Counted from the stretch's first letter, positions 47,691 to 59,951 are shown. The stretch: DNA of 64,000 nucleotides from Pagrus major (GCF_040436345.1 NC_133232.1:25512315-25576314), one strand, 5' to 3'. A program made the numbers and translations. Notes: generated by a model not told the origin, from the letters alone.

Positions 47691-50096
47691 ATGCCGTCCG
47701 ATGTAACAATGCATTCGTGGACAAGGTACGTGTCGCTTGTTATTCTCGTGTCATTCGTTCCTCATGTAACTGGCTCAGTGACTCATTATTCAATACCAGA
47801 GGAGATGAAAGAAGGATCAGTTGTCGCAAACCTTGCTACAGATCTCAGTCTGGATGTTAAAACACTGAATCAGAGGAAGATGCGTCTGGACATCATTGCA
47901 AATAAGAAATATCTGGACGTGAACAAAGAGACTGGGGAGCTGTATATTGTGGAGAAGATTGATAGAGAATACCTTTGTACCAAAACGCTGACACTGTGCT
48001 ACTTAAAAATGGAAGTAATACTGGAAAACCCGGTGAGAATTTTTAATATAGAAGTAGAAATTTTGGATATGAACGACAACGCCCCACAGTTTCGACGAGA
48101 CGTCATTCATTTAGATATTTCTGAAGCGACACCTAAAGGAGAGAGATTCTCTCTGAGCAATGCAGTTGATCCTGATGTTGGAAGCAACTCAGTGAAAACA
48201 TACCATCTGAGTGAAAGTGAACATTTTAATATTGAGGTGCAGACAGGAAGAGATGGGTCTAAATTTGCCGAATTGATCTTAACAAAGACTTTAGATCGAG
48301 AGCAGCAAGCTGTTCATAATTTAATACTCACAGCTGTAGATGGAGGCACACCTGCTCGTTCAGGGACTGCAAGTGTTATTGTTCGAGTTTTGGACACTAA
48401 TGATAATGCTCCTGCATTTGACAAAGTCAGTTATAATATAAAAATAATGGAAAATTCTCCCATTGGAAGTCTCGTTGTTCATCTCAATGCAACAGATTTA
48501 GATGAGGGGTCAAATTCTGATATAACATACTCATACAGTTTATATACGTCAGAGAAAACACAAGAAACATTTCATCTGAATCCTTCCACTGGTGAAATCA
48601 CTGTTAAAGGAATGTTAAATTATGAAGATTTCAAAATTTATGACATGGAAGTGATAGCCACTGATAAAGGAGCCAATAGTTTGTCAGGACAATGTACAAT
48701 AAAGATTCTTGTTGAAGACATGAACGACAACCACCCAGAAATATCTATAAAATCATTTCAGAGTCCAGTCAATGAGAACATAGAATTAGACACAGTGATA
48801 GCTGTAGTTAGTGTCAGTGATAAAGACTCAGGAGACAATGGAGTGGTGGATCTTCATATTCCAGATAATATGCCTTTCAAACTGAGGGAGTCCTCTGATA
48901 ACTATTATGAATTAGTGGTGTCAGAGCCGCTAGACCGTGAGAAGGTTCCAGAGTACGACGTCACTTTCACCGTCACAGACAGAGGTTCACCTCCTTTATC
49001 TGACAATGAAACTATGACGTTAGAGCTGCTGGATGTTAATGACAATGTTCCACAGTTCCCTCAGTCATTTTATACTATACGTGTCATGGAGAATAACGCA
49101 CCTGGGGCCCTGCTCAGCTCACTCACTGCATTTGACCCTGACCTCCATGAAAACCAGTATCTGGTTTATTTCATCCTAGAGAAGGAGGTAGCCAACACCT
49201 CCATGTCCATGCTGTTCTCCATCAATCCAGAGAACGGGAATCTTTACGCACTGAAAACGTTTGACTATGAGATTGAGAAGGAGTTTCTTTTCCACATCGA
49301 GGCCAGAGACTCTGGCTCTCCTCCTCTCAGCAGTAACGTCACTGTCCACATCATTATTGTGGACCAGAACGACAACGCTCCGGTCATCGTGTCTCCGTGG
49401 CGCGCACACGGCTCTGTGGTGGAGGAAAAGATCCCCAGATCCACTGATAAAGGCTCTCTGGTTGCCAAGGTGATAGCCTTAGACACAGACTCGGTGCACA
49501 ACTCTCGGATTACCTACCAGTTTCTACAGGTGACTGACGCCACCTTGTTCAGTCTGGACCAATACAACGGAGAGATCCGGACTATGAGGATGTTCAGTTA
49601 CAGAGATCCGCGCCACCAGAGACTGGTTGTTATTGCCAAGGACAACGGGGAGCCTGCTCTCTCTGCTACAGTCACCATCAAGCTGTCCACAGTGGAGACT
49701 GCCGTTAAGGCCTACTCTGACATGACTGAGGTGCCTCTAGAATACGACATCTTCTCAGACCTCAACCTGTATTTGGTCATCGGTCTGGGCTCGGTGTCTT
49801 TTCTCCTGCTCATCACCATATTGGTCACCATCGTGCTCAAGTGTCAGACACCCAAGCCCAGCAAAGCGGCTCCTCCCTGCAGGAACAGTTTGCTCAGTGA
49901 GAGGAACTCCACCATCGCAGACTCCACTCTGGTCTCCAACGATGCCTACTGGTACAGTCTGTTTCTAGCAGAGACCAGGAAAGGGAAGATGGTGGTCAGA
50001 CAGCCTGTGCCAAAGGGCTCCAGATACATCGTGTCCAGTATACCGAGAGGCACAGGGCTGACAGACACTAGTGACTCAGCTGCTTCTACTCTGCAG
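47691..50096 (+). CDS. Gamma-type protocadherin variable exon, gene 7
   Basis: 802 codons from ATG 47,691 (MPSDVTMHSWTRYVSLVILV). The upstream open extension begins with GTG and is excluded. A two-codon upstream ORF (ATG-GAC-TAA) lies at 47,651. The signal peptide differs from those of genes 3-6 (SFVPHVTGSVTHYS). The EC1 loop is CX6C (TKTLTL). The rest is the homogenised type, with NDNAPAFDK at the EC2/EC3 border. The donor is GTAAAT. The whole exon, leader and introns recur without a seen difference as gene 9. Confidence 0.94.
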
Positions 50097-50420
50097 GTAA
50101 ATTAATTCAATTTCATTACCAAATTATTTTTTTTTAACTTAATCAAAATCACTTTCAGAAACCGCCATTCTCTTGTGTCTTCCCCGGTCCAGCAGTTGTG
50201 AAAATGACATGTTAAAAAAAGAAGAAACATGAACAGGGATTTGGTATTAAGGTGACTCACAAAAAAAAATGATGTTCCAAATCTTCAATCCAAAAAAAGA
50301 AATCTTGGTGCAGAATCCAGTTCAAATTATAACAGTTTAAACATCACTTTCATTCATTTCAAATCAATTCGACGTTGTTATAACCTCCATGCAAATATAA
50401 TCATGCATAAACGCTTTTTT

Positions 50421-50548
50421 CTGCATTTTAGCGTCGCTGTTCCCCAGTAAAACATCCTTATTGGTGACTTTATAGGCGCCATGACAGTGTCTCATCTGGA
50501 GACAGACCGGACAGCAACAAAAGCAGGGTGGACAGCTCCCGGTGCTTA
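50421..50548 (+). promoter_or_regulatory. Promoter of array gene 8: CTCF-type element, decayed REST-like block
   Basis: TTTTAGCGTCGCTGTTCC around 50,427-50,444 keeps the CGCTGTT core but has a TCGCT instead of GCGCT box. GGCGCCATGACAGTG follows at about 50,475. The second block is GTGGACAGCTCCCGGTGCTT at about 50,528, 94-96 bp downstream. It is one base short and mismatched in the REST-like half. Confidence 0.55.
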
Positions 50549-50699
50549 ACAGGCTCTAATGGATTTATTTCGCGTGTATTTGTCTTAATCCAGCATCCTT
50601 TTATGATCAACGTCATCACAGTATATTACCTTTGCCTTTTTTCTCTGCTTCATCTGAACTGACTCACTGAAAAGGGAACATTTTATTAGCGGCGTAACA

Positions 50700-53105
50700 A
50701 TGCACATGCCTAACACTGGGGATTCTTGGAGGAGGTATGTGTCTGCGCTTTTGTTTATCGGTGCGTTTGTGAACACGGTTATTGCCGTTACCCATTATTC
50801 TGTACCCGAAGAATTAGAGGAAGGGTCGGTTGTGGCCAATTTGGCTTCTGATTTAGATTTAGACGTGAAGACTCTGAGTAAGCGGCAGATGCGGTTAGAC
50901 ATTATATCCAGCAAAAGATACCTGGATGTGAACAAAGACACAGGGGAGCTTTACATCGTTGAGAGGATCGACAGAGAGTACCTCTGTGCAGTGAAGACAA
51001 CGACATGTTTCCTGAAAATGGAGGCCATTGTGGAGAACCCGCAAAGAATATTTTATATCGAAATTGAAATAACGGATATCAATGATAACCCTCCTCACTT
51101 TCGACGAGACACCATAAACTTGGACATTATGGAATCAACCCCAGCTGGTGAGAGATTCTCTGTTAATAACGCTGTGGATCCAGATCTAGGATCAAACTCC
51201 GTTAAAACATACCTTCTGAGCGAAAATGAGCACTTTGACATAGAAATTCAAACCGGAAGAGACGGATCCAAATTTGCTGATTTAATATTAAAGAAGGGTT
51301 TGGACCGAGAAAAGCAAGCAGTGCACAGTTTAATACTGACTGCTGTGGACGGCGGAGTCCCCACTCGCACTGGAACGGCCAGTATCATTGTTCGTGTGCT
51401 AGATACTAATGACAACGCCCCAACCTTCGTCAAAGATAATTATGACGTTAATATTATGGAAAATTCTCCTGTTGGAAGTCTTGTTCTGAAGCTGAATGCT
51501 ACAGATTTAGACGAGGGGACAAATGCACAGATCGAATATACATATAGTCTGTACACATCCGAAAAAACACAAGGGACATTTAACCTGAATCCATCCACAG
51601 GCGAAATAACAGTGAAGGGAATGCTAAATTATGAAGATATTCGGAATTATGAAATGGAAATTATAGCGACGGATAAAGCAGTCAATAGTTTATCAGGGCA
51701 GTGCAAAGTAAAGATTTCTGTAGCAGATATGAATGATAATCATCCAGAAATATCAATCAAATCATTTCAGAGTCCGATCAAAGAAAATGAGCCAATAGAC
51801 ACAGTGATAGCTGTAGTTAGTGTCAGTGATAAAGACTCAGGAGACAATGGAGTGGTGGATCTTCATATTCCAGATAATATGCCTTTCAAACTGAGGGAGT
51901 CCTCTGATAACTATTATGAATTAGTGGTGTCAGAGCCGCTAGACCGTGAGAAGGTTCCAGAGTATGACGTCACTTTCACCGTCACAGACAGAGGCTCTCC
52001 TCCTTTATCTGACAATGAAACTATGACGTTAGAGCTGCTGGATGTTAATGACAATGTTCCACAGTTCCCTCAGTCATTTTATACTATACGTGTCATGGAG
52101 AATAACGCACCGGGGGCCCTGCTCAGCTCACTCACTGCGTTTGACCCTGACCTCCATGAAAACCAGTATCTAGTTTATTTCATCCTAGAGAAGGAGATTG
52201 TCAACACCTCCATGTCCATGCTGTTCTCCATCAATCCAGAGAACGGGAATCTTTACGCACTGAAAACTTTTGACTATGAGATCGAGAAGGAGTTTCTTTT
52301 CCACATCGAGGCCAGAGACTCTGGCTCTCCTCCTCTCAGCAGTAATGTCACCGTCCACATCATTATTGTGGACCAGAACGACAACGCTCCGGTCATCGTG
52401 TCTCCGTGGCGCGCACACGGCTCTGTGGTGGAGGAAAAGATCCCCAGATCCACCGATAAAGGCTCTCTGGTGTCCAAGGTGATAGCCTTAGACACCGACT
52501 CGGTGCACAACTCTCGGATTACCTACCAGTTTCTACAGGTGACTGACGCCACCTTGTTCAGTCTGGACCAATACAACGGAGAGATCCGGACTATGAGGAT
52601 GTTCAGTTACAGAGATCCGCGCCACCAGAGACTGGTTGTTATTGCCAAGGACAACGGGGAGCCTGCTCTCTCAGCGACAGTCACCATCAAGCTGTCCACA
52701 GTGGAGACTGCCGTTAAGGCCTACTCTGACATGACTGAGGTGCCTCTAGAATACGACATCTTCTCGGACCTCAACCTGTATTTGGTCATCGGTCTGGGCT
52801 CGGTGTCTTTTCTCCTGCTCATCACCATATTGGTCACCATCGTGCTCAAGTGTCAGACACCCAAGCCCAGCAAAGCGGCTCCTCCCTGCAGGAACAGTTT
52901 GCTCAGTGAGAGGAACTCCACCATCGCAGACTCCACTCTGGTCTCCAACGATGCCTACTGGTACAGTCTGTTTCTAGCAGAGACCAGGAAAGGGAAGATG
53001 GTGGTCAGACAGCCTGTGCCAAAGGGCTCCAGATACATCGTGTCCAGTATACCGAGAGGCACAGGGCTGACAGACACTAGTGACTCAGCAGCGTCTACTC
53101 TGCAG
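50700..53105 (+). CDS. Gamma-type protocadherin variable exon, gene 8 (recombinant 3' end)
   Basis: 802 codons from ATG 50,700 (MHMPNTGDSWRRYVSALLFI, signal peptide). The EC1 loop is CX6C (AVKTTT). EC1-EC3 are clearly different from genes 2-7 (VTHYSVPEELEEGSVV, FVKDNYDVNIMENSPVGSLV), so it represents another lineage. It joins the common sequence from DTVIAVVSVSDKDSG in EC4 onward. Its last stretch, codons TCA-GCA-GCG-TCT and donor GTATGAAC, is that of gene 6 rather than of its own duplicate gene 10. It is thus a fusion made by the tandem duplication. The protein is unaffected, because the exchanged part encodes the same residues. Confidence 0.93.
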
Positions 53106-53334
53106 GTATGAACAAAGTTATAATTTCTTCTGTACTTTCTAGTGTTTACTATCATTTAACTTGCCATATACCGAGTGATGGCATTAAGAGTATAACGTTA
53201 TTTAACAAAGGTTTAGCCAAACAACATAACTCCTTTCAAAAATATCTGCAGCAGTCAAACACGTTGACTTCAGATTTCAACTTTTACAACCTGATCACTC
53301 TTAAAATGTGCCTCACTTGTAACATATTTCCCTG

Positions 53335-53455
53335 CAATTTGCGAAAAGGGGCGCTGTTTACTCGAAAAAATCCTAACCCACGGTCGCCATGACAGGGAAG
53401 CGTTGTAAAAACTGCAGAGCTCCGAAAAGCCGGACAGCTCCGCGGTGCTGAAACT
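53335..53455 (+). promoter_or_regulatory. Promoter of array gene 9 (copy of the gene 7 promoter)
   Basis: Identical to the gene 7 promoter at offset 5,925: the GGGGCGCTG element, GCCATGACAGGGAA, then the CGGACAGCTCCG block with one REST-half mismatch. Confidence 0.64.
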
Positions 53456-53615
53456 CACACGAAAGGCGACGTCGCCGTTTTGCGCGTCCAAATCTTCATG
53501 GAATAAAATTTTCATCAATACGCGCGGACGGATATCTTAAACGCAAATTTGTAAATCAGTGGATATATTCTTTACATGGACTAATGTGCTTTACGCGGTG
53601 AACAGAAGAACGATA

Positions 53616-56021
53616 ATGCCGTCCGATGTAACAATGCATTCGTGGACAAGGTACGTGTCGCTTGTTATTCTCGTGTCATTCGTTCCTCATGTAACTGGCT
53701 CAGTGACTCATTATTCAATACCAGAGGAGATGAAAGAAGGATCAGTTGTCGCAAACCTTGCTACAGATCTCAGTCTGGATGTTAAAACACTGAATCAGAG
53801 GAAGATGCGTCTGGACATCATTGCAAATAAGAAATATCTGGACGTGAACAAAGAGACTGGGGAGCTGTATATTGTGGAGAAGATTGATAGAGAATACCTT
53901 TGTACCAAAACGCTGACACTGTGCTACTTAAAAATGGAAGTAATACTGGAAAACCCGGTGAGAATTTTTAATATAGAAGTAGAAATTTTGGATATGAACG
54001 ACAACGCCCCACAGTTTCGACGAGACGTCATTCATTTAGATATTTCTGAAGCGACACCTAAAGGAGAGAGATTCTCTCTGAGCAATGCAGTTGATCCTGA
54101 TGTTGGAAGCAACTCAGTGAAAACATACCATCTGAGTGAAAGTGAACATTTTAATATTGAGGTGCAGACAGGAAGAGATGGGTCTAAATTTGCCGAATTG
54201 ATCTTAACAAAGACTTTAGATCGAGAGCAGCAAGCTGTTCATAATTTAATACTCACAGCTGTAGATGGAGGCACACCTGCTCGTTCAGGGACTGCAAGTG
54301 TTATTGTTCGAGTTTTGGACACTAATGATAATGCTCCTGCATTTGACAAAGTCAGTTATAATATAAAAATAATGGAAAATTCTCCCATTGGAAGTCTCGT
54401 TGTTCATCTCAATGCAACAGATTTAGATGAGGGGTCAAATTCTGATATAACATACTCATACAGTTTATATACGTCAGAGAAAACACAAGAAACATTTCAT
54501 CTGAATCCTTCCACTGGTGAAATCACTGTTAAAGGAATGTTAAATTATGAAGATTTCAAAATTTATGACATGGAAGTGATAGCCACTGATAAAGGAGCCA
54601 ATAGTTTGTCAGGACAATGTACAATAAAGATTCTTGTTGAAGACATGAACGACAACCACCCAGAAATATCTATAAAATCATTTCAGAGTCCAGTCAATGA
54701 GAACATAGAATTAGACACAGTGATAGCTGTAGTTAGTGTCAGTGATAAAGACTCAGGAGACAATGGAGTGGTGGATCTTCATATTCCAGATAATATGCCT
54801 TTCAAACTGAGGGAGTCCTCTGATAACTATTATGAATTAGTGGTGTCAGAGCCGCTAGACCGTGAGAAGGTTCCAGAGTACGACGTCACTTTCACCGTCA
54901 CAGACAGAGGTTCACCTCCTTTATCTGACAATGAAACTATGACGTTAGAGCTGCTGGATGTTAATGACAATGTTCCACAGTTCCCTCAGTCATTTTATAC
55001 TATACGTGTCATGGAGAATAACGCACCTGGGGCCCTGCTCAGCTCACTCACTGCATTTGACCCTGACCTCCATGAAAACCAGTATCTGGTTTATTTCATC
55101 CTAGAGAAGGAGGTAGCCAACACCTCCATGTCCATGCTGTTCTCCATCAATCCAGAGAACGGGAATCTTTACGCACTGAAAACGTTTGACTATGAGATTG
55201 AGAAGGAGTTTCTTTTCCACATCGAGGCCAGAGACTCTGGCTCTCCTCCTCTCAGCAGTAACGTCACTGTCCACATCATTATTGTGGACCAGAACGACAA
55301 CGCTCCGGTCATCGTGTCTCCGTGGCGCGCACACGGCTCTGTGGTGGAGGAAAAGATCCCCAGATCCACTGATAAAGGCTCTCTGGTTGCCAAGGTGATA
55401 GCCTTAGACACAGACTCGGTGCACAACTCTCGGATTACCTACCAGTTTCTACAGGTGACTGACGCCACCTTGTTCAGTCTGGACCAATACAACGGAGAGA
55501 TCCGGACTATGAGGATGTTCAGTTACAGAGATCCGCGCCACCAGAGACTGGTTGTTATTGCCAAGGACAACGGGGAGCCTGCTCTCTCTGCTACAGTCAC
55601 CATCAAGCTGTCCACAGTGGAGACTGCCGTTAAGGCCTACTCTGACATGACTGAGGTGCCTCTAGAATACGACATCTTCTCAGACCTCAACCTGTATTTG
55701 GTCATCGGTCTGGGCTCGGTGTCTTTTCTCCTGCTCATCACCATATTGGTCACCATCGTGCTCAAGTGTCAGACACCCAAGCCCAGCAAAGCGGCTCCTC
55801 CCTGCAGGAACAGTTTGCTCAGTGAGAGGAACTCCACCATCGCAGACTCCACTCTGGTCTCCAACGATGCCTACTGGTACAGTCTGTTTCTAGCAGAGAC
55901 CAGGAAAGGGAAGATGGTGGTCAGACAGCCTGTGCCAAAGGGCTCCAGATACATCGTGTCCAGTATACCGAGAGGCACAGGGCTGACAGACACTAGTGAC
56001 TCAGCTGCTTCTACTCTGCAG
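53616..56021 (+). CDS. Gamma-type protocadherin variable exon, gene 9 (duplicate of gene 7)
   Basis: 802 codons, same protein as gene 7 throughout, including the TKTLTL cysteine loop. ATG 53,616 and donor GTAAAT after 56,021 correspond base for base. If both copies are real, they would specify the same recognition identity and act as a dosage or promoter-choice doublet. Confidence 0.92.
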
Positions 56022-56345
56022 GTAAATTAATTCAATTTCATTACCAAATTATTTTTTTTTAACTTAATCAAAATCACTTTCAGAAACCGCCATTCTCTTG
56101 TGTCTTCCCCGGTCCAGCAGTTGTGAAAATGACATGTTAAAAAAAGAAGAAACATGAACAGGGATTTGGTATTAAGGTGACTCACAAAAAAAAATGATGT
56201 TCCAAATCTTCAATCCAAAAAAAGAAATCTTGGTGCAGAATCCAGTTCAAATTATAACAGTTTAAACATCACTTTCATTCATTTCAAATCAATTCGACGT
56301 TGTTATAACCTCCATGCAAATATAATCATGCATAAACGCTTTTTT

Positions 56346-56473
56346 CTGCATTTTAGCGTCGCTGTTCCCCAGTAAAACATCCTTATTGGTGACTTTATAG
56401 GCGCCATGACAGTGTCTCATCTGGAGACAGACCGGACAGCAACAAAAGCAGGGTGGACAGCTCCCGGTGCTTA
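56346..56473 (+). promoter_or_regulatory. Promoter of array gene 10 (copy of the gene 8 promoter)
   Basis: Identical to the gene 8 promoter at offset 5,925, with the TCGCTGTT element and the shortened second block. Confidence 0.55.
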
Positions 56474-56624
56474 ACAGGCTCTAATGGATTTATTTCGCGT
56501 GTATTTGTCTTAATCCAGCATCCTTTTATGATCAACGTCATCACAGTATATTACCTTTGCCTTTTTTCTCTGCTTCATCTGAACTGACTCACTGAAAAGG
56601 GAACATTTTATTAGCGGCGTAACA

Positions 56625-59030
56625 ATGCACATGCCTAACACTGGGGATTCTTGGAGGAGGTATGTGTCTGCGCTTTTGTTTATCGGTGCGTTTGTGAACA
56701 CGGTTATTGCCGTTACCCATTATTCTGTACCCGAAGAATTAGAGGAAGGGTCGGTTGTGGCCAATTTGGCTTCTGATTTAGATTTAGACGTGAAGACTCT
56801 GAGTAAGCGGCAGATGCGGTTAGACATTATATCCAGCAAAAGATACCTGGATGTGAACAAAGACACAGGGGAGCTTTACATCGTTGAGAGGATCGACAGA
56901 GAGTACCTCTGTGCAGTGAAGACAACGACATGTTTCCTGAAAATGGAGGCCATTGTGGAGAACCCGCAAAGAATATTTTATATCGAAATTGAAATAACGG
57001 ATATCAATGATAACCCTCCTCACTTTCGACGAGACACCATAAACTTGGACATTATGGAATCAACCCCAGCTGGTGAGAGATTCTCTGTTAATAACGCTGT
57101 GGATCCAGATCTAGGATCAAACTCCGTTAAAACATACCTTCTGAGCGAAAATGAGCACTTTGACATAGAAATTCAAACCGGAAGAGACGGATCCAAATTT
57201 GCTGATTTAATATTAAAGAAGGGTTTGGACCGAGAAAAGCAAGCAGTGCACAGTTTAATACTGACTGCTGTGGACGGCGGAGTCCCCACTCGCACTGGAA
57301 CGGCCAGTATCATTGTTCGTGTGCTAGATACTAATGACAACGCCCCAACCTTCGTCAAAGATAATTATGACGTTAATATTATGGAAAATTCTCCTGTTGG
57401 AAGTCTTGTTCTGAAGCTGAATGCTACAGATTTAGACGAGGGGACAAATGCACAGATCGAATATACATATAGTCTGTACACATCCGAAAAAACACAAGGG
57501 ACATTTAACCTGAATCCATCCACAGGCGAAATAACAGTGAAGGGAATGCTAAATTATGAAGATATTCGGAATTATGAAATGGAAATTATAGCGACGGATA
57601 AAGCAGTCAATAGTTTATCAGGGCAGTGCAAAGTAAAGATTTCTGTAGCAGATATGAATGATAATCATCCAGAAATATCAATCAAATCATTTCAGAGTCC
57701 GATCAAAGAAAATGAGCCAATAGACACAGTGATAGCTGTAGTTAGTGTCAGTGATAAAGACTCAGGAGACAATGGAGTGGTGGATCTTCATATTCCAGAT
57801 AATATGCCTTTCAAACTGAGGGAGTCCTCTGATAACTATTATGAATTAGTGGTGTCAGAGCCGCTAGACCGTGAGAAGGTTCCAGAGTATGACGTCACTT
57901 TCACCGTCACAGACAGAGGCTCTCCTCCTTTATCTGACAATGAAACTATGACGTTAGAGCTGCTGGATGTTAATGACAATGTTCCACAGTTCCCTCAGTC
58001 ATTTTATACTATACGTGTCATGGAGAATAACGCACCGGGGGCCCTGCTCAGCTCACTCACTGCGTTTGACCCTGACCTCCATGAAAACCAGTATCTAGTT
58101 TATTTCATCCTAGAGAAGGAGATTGTCAACACCTCCATGTCCATGCTGTTCTCCATCAATCCAGAGAACGGGAATCTTTACGCACTGAAAACTTTTGACT
58201 ATGAGATCGAGAAGGAGTTTCTTTTCCACATCGAGGCCAGAGACTCTGGCTCTCCTCCTCTCAGCAGTAATGTCACCGTCCACATCATTATTGTGGACCA
58301 GAACGACAACGCTCCGGTCATCGTGTCTCCGTGGCGCGCACACGGCTCTGTGGTGGAGGAAAAGATCCCCAGATCCACCGATAAAGGCTCTCTGGTGTCC
58401 AAGGTGATAGCCTTAGACACCGACTCGGTGCACAACTCTCGGATTACCTACCAGTTTCTACAGGTGACTGACGCCACCTTGTTCAGTCTGGACCAATACA
58501 ACGGAGAGATCCGGACTATGAGGATGTTCAGTTACAGAGATCCGCGCCACCAGAGACTGGTTGTTATTGCCAAGGACAACGGGGAGCCTGCTCTCTCAGC
58601 GACAGTCACCATCAAGCTGTCCACAGTGGAGACTGCCGTTAAGGCCTACTCTGACATGACTGAGGTGCCTCTAGAATACGACATCTTCTCGGACCTCAAC
58701 CTGTATTTGGTCATCGGTCTGGGCTCGGTGTCTTTTCTCCTGCTCATCACCATATTGGTCACCATCGTGCTCAAGTGTCAGACACCCAAGCCCAGCAAAG
58801 CGGCTCCTCCCTGCAGGAACAGTTTGCTCAGTGAGAGGAACTCCACCATCGCAGACTCCACTCTGGTCTCCAACGATGCCTACTGGTACAGTCTGTTTCT
58901 AGCAGAGACCAGGAAAGGGAAGATGGTGGTCAGACAGCCTGTGCCAAAGGGCTCCAGATACATCGTGTCCAGTATACCGAGAGGCACAGGGCTGACAGAC
59001 ACTAGTGACTCAGCTGCTTCTACTCTGCAG
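56625..59030 (+). CDS. Gamma-type protocadherin variable exon, gene 10 (duplicate of gene 8)
   Basis: 802 codons, same protein as gene 8. It differs in silent bases only at its very 3' end (GCT-GCT-TCT rather than GCA-GCG-TCT) and in its donor and intron (GTATGGGAAAAAC). This copy therefore keeps the ancestral 3' end, and gene 8 is the recombinant. Confidence 0.92.
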
Positions 59031-59722
59031 GTATGGGAAAAACACCTATTCAGCATATGTTACACACAGATGTACATCCTGAATATTCATCAAGTCCATG
59101 CTTAAGTAACGATAGTATGGCCTTGACATGTCAGCGGGGTTGAAAGTCTCCTCTCTTCACTTTTTACGCATTCATAGTTATTAACTAAAAAGGAACCATC
59201 CATCACCAGCAAAAGTGTCATCGTGCACATTAACACCGTGGTAGACAAGTCGTCTTACAGTCATTGGCAACTAGTTTACAGTAAAACTAATTAACTAAGT
59301 ACATTTACTTAAGTACAATTTGAAGGCCCTAACACACACTAGTAACTGAGCCGCTTCCACCCCACAAGTATTGGAAAATCTTTTTTAAACATGTGTTATA
59401 CAGATATGCACTTAATGAACCTGACATAATTGAATTCAATGGATATTCGACCTTCTACTCAACGGGTATAAATAAATGTAAGGTTCACACTACTCCATTA
59501 ACTCTTTTAAATTCTGATCACCAGTGTGTTAATCCGGGCTTTAAGCATGCTGTTACTTCATCATTTTGTTCAGCATGCCTGTGTACAGACTAATTTAATG
59601 GCACAAACTATATTTCGTACATAATTTTATTTGTCACTTTAATTGGAAATCAAATAATAATTTACAAATATGAGCATTTCAGCATAAAATATTCGATTAC
59701 AGCTGGTGGCAGCCACATAGGA
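59031..59722 (+). other. Intron / intergenic stretch before gene 11
   Basis: AT-rich and non-coding. It contains a short inverted fragment of the interspersed repeat seen at 24.6-24.9 kb (AACTAAGTACATTTACTTAAG around 59,293). This is the only recognisable interspersed repeat inside the array. The frame at 59,393-59,593 has no family features. Confidence 0.6.
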
Positions 59723-59823
59723 CACAAAGCGTCGCTCTTTACCACCAAGAAATACGTCTTTGTGACGCAACCGTGGCCAGACAGTGGTTGAAAGAACAGA
59801 TCAGCCATTTCTGGACAGCTCCC
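59723..59823 (+). promoter_or_regulatory. Promoter of array gene 11: diverged element
   Basis: CAAAGCGTCGCTCTTTACC around 59,725-59,743 is a diverged conserved element. TGGACAGCTCCC at 59,812 keeps only the first half of the second block, 81 bp downstream. The REST-like left half is absent. Confidence 0.5.
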
Positions 59824-59951
59824 TTTTCAAGACACCCGGGGTTGTAATATTATCACTCGTTTGAGGATTTCCATACGGTAGCGCTGCTTTGGAACTGATA
59901 TATAGCATCTGGGAACTGGTAGAGCTTTATATTTCCGACAACCACGAACAA

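Larger units (their letters stand above)
46842..53089 (+). repeat. Tandem duplication, first copy (unit 5,925 bp)
   Basis: Every base I compared from 46,842 to 53,089 matches the base 5,925 further on (52,767-59,014). The flanking mismatches are at 46,841 (A against G at 52,766), and at 53,090 (A against T at 59,015) and 53,093 (G against T). The match is 6,248 bp, 323 bp longer than the unit. That is what recombination between two similar exon 3' ends leaves behind. I sampled rather than aligned every base. Confidence 0.88.
53090..59014 (+). repeat. Tandem duplication, second copy (unit 5,925 bp)
   Basis: Carries genes 9 and 10 with their promoters and introns, matching genes 7 and 8 at a fixed offset of 5,925. 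Its right end lies 16 bases before the gene 10 donor, where gene 10 keeps the ancestral GCT-GCT-TCT codons. Absence of differences even in the T9 run at 50,127/56,052 means either a very young event or an assembly duplicate. Confidence 0.88.

Noticed and set aside
30283-59951. Longer N-termini starting at GTG or TTG upstream of genes 1-5, 7, 9 and 11
   Set aside because: These are non-ATG starts in a vertebrate. The first ATG in each case gives a good signal peptide that aligns with the paralogues.
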